From: Methylophilaceae bacterium | GTDB taxonomy: Bacteria; Pseudomonadota; Gammaproteobacteria; Burkholderiales; Methylophilaceae | DNA: 17,051 nucleotides | NCBI GenBank assembly: GCA_025362115.1 | Contig: JANYIK010000181.1 | Coordinates: 1-17,051, forward strand | Reading direction: 5' to 3' | Part shown: positions 15,341-17,051 of the stretch, piece by piece | Layout: every line of letters starts with the position of its first letter | Position numbering within the stretch: the first letter of the stretch is position 1 | Translations under genes and position numbers: made by a program | Notes under the pieces: generated by a model | The model's database searches: none | Seen by the model: the letters and a program-made list of their open reading frames with translations, nothing else | What the model was told of the DNA's origin: nothing

Positions 15341-15479
15341 TTTATTTCTCCCAAACTTGAATTCCGAAAAACTCGACACACCTTGCTGCATGCACCCTGT
15401 TTCAATTACGGCCAGTTTATGCGCTTATTGATACTTTTTTATGGCAGCTATTCACACAATTATCGGTAATATTCACCAA

Positions 15480-16805
15480 TTAGCGAAAGTCCCAACGCAC
15501 AGTAACAGAAGCGTCTTTGCGGTCATATTGGTAGATGGCGATATTGGATTTATTTTTAGTAATGGACACTTGCGGGCGCACAGACCAAGCGTCATTGACG
15601 CGCCAGCTCACGCCAGCAGCGGCATCGTATTGTTTATCTTCACGTTTTTCATTAAAGGCAATATTGACTGTATCGTAATCGCCAAGCTGAACGCCTAGGC
15701 TGCCATACAAGGCAATGTCGTCACGCAGGCGATGTTGCGCTGCCACACGGACACCGCGAAAATCCTTACTGCCATCGGCGCGAATTTTATCTTCGCCATC
15801 TTTACCGACAAAAGCGGAGGTGGAAATAACTGTTTTAGCTTCGGGGTCAACCGCATACAGCCAGGAAATCCCTGCTAAGCCCAGATTGGAATCGTTGGCT
15901 TGGATTGTGGTTGGCACGTAACGGCTAGCGGTGAACGCGCCAAATAGACTGACTTGCAACTGTGGATGTATCGTCATTGTCCATTGCGCGCTGGCACCAA
16001 AAGTATCGCGATTAGGGTCTCCGGCAAGGTAGAAACGACCACCCTGTAACGCCACGGTAACATTGTTATCGTCTTCGCCGTAGCGAATCCCAGCATGGGT
16101 ATCTAAAGAGCCAGTACCAAACGCTGAGGCATCTGGATTTTGGCGTTTTTTGATGTCGGCACCGATGAACAGCTTGATCTTAGGGCTCATCACATGGGTA
16201 TATTCACCCCCGGCAACTACTGAAAAATACTTGCTGGAAGATTCAAGATTGCTGGATGCCAAAGTCAATGTGGCTCCCAATGCTGGCACGAAGATATTGG
16301 CATCACTGGTGGAGGCATTGACGTTACTGTCATAACCTATCGCAAATTCAGTATAGGCGGTGAAGCTATCGGTTTTTGCAGCGCTGCGAGCATCAATGGC
16401 GGCGAGGTATTTGGCGATGACGGATTTGGCCGGTTCTGGCGGGGTTTCAGCTTGTACCAGCTCAAACTGCTCACGCGCTGCGGTATCACTTTTCAGCTCA
16501 AAATAAGCACGTGCCAAATCCATGCGAGCGCCAGCGAATTTTGGATTGACCAACAAAACACGGTCAAAAATCAGAATGGCTTTTTCTGGATGCCCACTAT
16601 CCAGTGCAGCGACAGCGAGCAAATAGTCATAATCCTGGTCGCCTGCCATCTCGGACTCGAATGGCTCCAATGCGGTGTAGGCTTCTGCGGGTTTACCGGA
16701 TTCCAGCAGTGCTTTTGCCGCGGCCAAGTCTGCCTCGGCTGCCATCGCTGACAAGGCGCTACTTAACGCCAGCACCAATAACCCAACTTGAAATTTCAAT
16801 TTCAT
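15480..16805 (-). CDS. TPR plus outer-membrane beta-barrel protein, Slam-like (surface lipoprotein assembly modifier, DUF560 type)
   Basis: A 441-residue predicted outer membrane protein. The signal peptide is residues 1-22 or 23. Residues about 24-140 form TPR-like helices, including AAKALLESGKPAEAYTALEP, YLLAVAALDSGHPEKAILIF and VNPKFAGARMDLARAYFELK, then SVIAKYLAAID. Residues about 147-441 form a barrel of alternating strands, beginning FTAYTEFAIGYDSNVNAST and ending VTVRWDFR, with an aromatic near the C-terminus as BamA substrates have. TPR followed by a barrel of this size is the layout of Slam proteins, which move TbpB-type proteins to the cell surface (type XI secretion). GAGGGT lies eight bases before the ATG. 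The FecR-domain protein encoded next is a plausible substrate. Alternatives are another TPR-barrel exporter or an uncharacterised porin. Confidence 0.72.
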   Translation of the reverse strand: MKLKFQVGLLVLALSSALSAMAAEADLAAAKALLESGKPAEAYTALEPFESEMAGDQDYDYLLAVAALDSGHPEKAILIFDRVLLVNPKFAGARMDLARAYFELKSDTAAREQFELVQAETPPEPAKSVIAKYLAAIDARSAAKTDSFTAYTEFAIGYDSNVNASTSDANIFVPALGATLTLASSNLESSSKYFSVVAGGEYTHVMSPKIKLFIGADIKKRQNPDASAFGTGSLDTHAGIRYGEDDNNVTVALQGGRFYLAGDPNRDTFGASAQWTMTIHPQLQVSLFGAFTASRYVPTTIQANDSNLGLAGISWLYAVDPEAKTVISTSAFVGKDGEDKIRADGSKDFRGVRVAAQHRLRDDIALYGSLGVQLGDYDTVNIAFNEKREDKQYDAAAGVSWRVNDAWSVRPQVSITKNKSNIAIYQYDRKDASVTVRWDFR

Positions 16806-16841
16806 TATTTACCCTCGTGTCACCTTAAATATACTTGCCCG

Positions 16842-16850
16842 ATTATACCA
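16842..16850 (-). promoter_or_regulatory. Extended -10 promoter candidate for the Slam-like gene
   Basis: On the minus strand the sequence TGGTATAAT is a perfect TGnTATAAT extended -10 element. It overlaps the gltX stop codon (the TAA lies inside TATAAT). A weak TTGGCG -35 candidate lies 19 bases upstream; extended -10 promoters need little from the -35 box. The start site would be near 16835, giving a leader of about 30 bases with the GAGGGT ribosome binding site. Confidence 0.6.
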
Positions 16851-17051
16851 AGCAATTTTTGATGCTCGCCAAAGTCTTTTGCCGCTTCATCAAGGCCATA
16901 ACAGCATCAATAGAAGGCGATTGCGTACCGCCGGTCACCATCACCCGCAATGGCATGGCGATCTTGGGAAATTTGAGGCCATTGTTCGTCACTGCTGCCT
17001 CGATTGCTTCATGGATATTAGCTGTCGTCCATTCAATTGTTGACAGTTGTT
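16843..17051 (-). CDS. gltX: Glutamyl-tRNA synthetase, C-terminal end, cut by window edge
   Basis: Only the last 68 codons are in the window; the rest lies beyond base 17051. The reading frame ends in TAA at 16843-16845. The translated end includes STIEWTTANIHEAIEAAV and then KIAMPLRVMVTGGTQSPSID with a final ALMKRQKTLASIKNCL. This matches the anticodon-binding C-terminus of bacterial non-discriminating-type GluRS, where PLRVAxTGxxxSPSI is conserved. GltX charges tRNA-Glu in the cytoplasm. No hairpin terminator follows; the next gene's promoter candidate sits on the stop codon. Confidence 0.93.
   Translation of the reverse strand, partial: QLSTIEWTTANIHEAIEAAVTNNGLKFPKIAMPLRVMVTGGTQSPSIDAVMALMKRQKTLASIKNCLV

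Noticed and set aside
15341..15391. Longer start (ATG at 15391) for the FecR-domain protein
   Set aside because: It would place 17 polar residues before the signal peptide, and the internal ATG at 15340 has a better ribosome binding site and a standard signal peptide start.
12980..15391. FecR-domain protein as an anti-sigma factor
   Set aside because: No cytoplasmic sigma-binding domain, no membrane segment after the signal peptide, and no ECF sigma or TonB receptor gene beside it.
15440..15479. Fur-box-like sequence in the gap between the Slam-like and FecR-domain genes
   Set aside because: Only a partial GATAAT half-site is present, with no matching second half; not enough to claim iron regulation despite the TbpB-like cargo idea.
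1..17051. Mobile element, prophage, CRISPR or defence island
   Set aside because: No transposase, integrase, direct-repeat array or defence-type gene was seen; the genes are mostly core functions on one strand with operon-like spacing.

Overview
The window looks like a chromosomal segment of a betaproteobacterium, most likely Nitrosomonadales and probably a methylotroph or an organism with tetrahydromethanopterin (H4MPT)-linked C1 metabolism. The evidence is the gene order hfq-hflX-hflK-hflC-DUF2065-hisZ-purA, which is characteristic of Betaproteobacteria, an OmpA with the two-cysteine C-terminus usual in that class, and four genes that look like H4MPT/methylofuran biosynthesis genes. The genus cannot be named from the sequence alone. 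All recognised genes, including the two cut by the window edges, lie on the minus strand, so transcription runs from high to low coordinates.

In order of transcription: (1) 17051-16843 is the 3' end of gltX. (2) 16805-12980 is a two-gene envelope locus: a TPR plus outer-membrane-barrel protein resembling Slam/DUF560 translocators, then a large secreted protein with an N-terminal FecR domain and two tandem barrel-like domains. It is bounded by a promoter candidate overlapping the gltX stop and by a strong terminator before hfq. This is the most novel part of the window. (3) 12837-6685 is the housekeeping run hfq, hflX, hflK, hflC, DUF2065, hisZ, purA, with neighbours overlapping or at most 10 bases apart. 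(4) 6679-3503 continues with no gap: a DmrB/AfpA-type flavoprotein, a dihydropteroate-synthase-like protein, a DUF447 protein and an MfnB-type synthase. These appear to be pterin and furan cofactor genes attached to the end of the purA operon. (5) 3427-2279 is ompA, with its own promoter and terminator. (6) 2217-1 holds mtaD, ubiG and the start of a HAD phosphatase (mupP/gph type), arranged as in pseudomonads.

Functionally, Hfq, HflX and HflKC act in RNA regulation, ribosome rescue and control of FtsH. HisZ and PurA act in histidine and AMP synthesis. The four cofactor genes probably supply H4MPT and methylofuran to formaldehyde-oxidising enzymes encoded elsewhere. MtaD disposes of methylthioadenosine and perhaps S-adenosylhomocysteine, the latter being a by-product of UbiG. 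No tRNA, rRNA, CRISPR array, insertion sequence or prophage was seen, and no stretch longer than about 150 bases lacks a gene.
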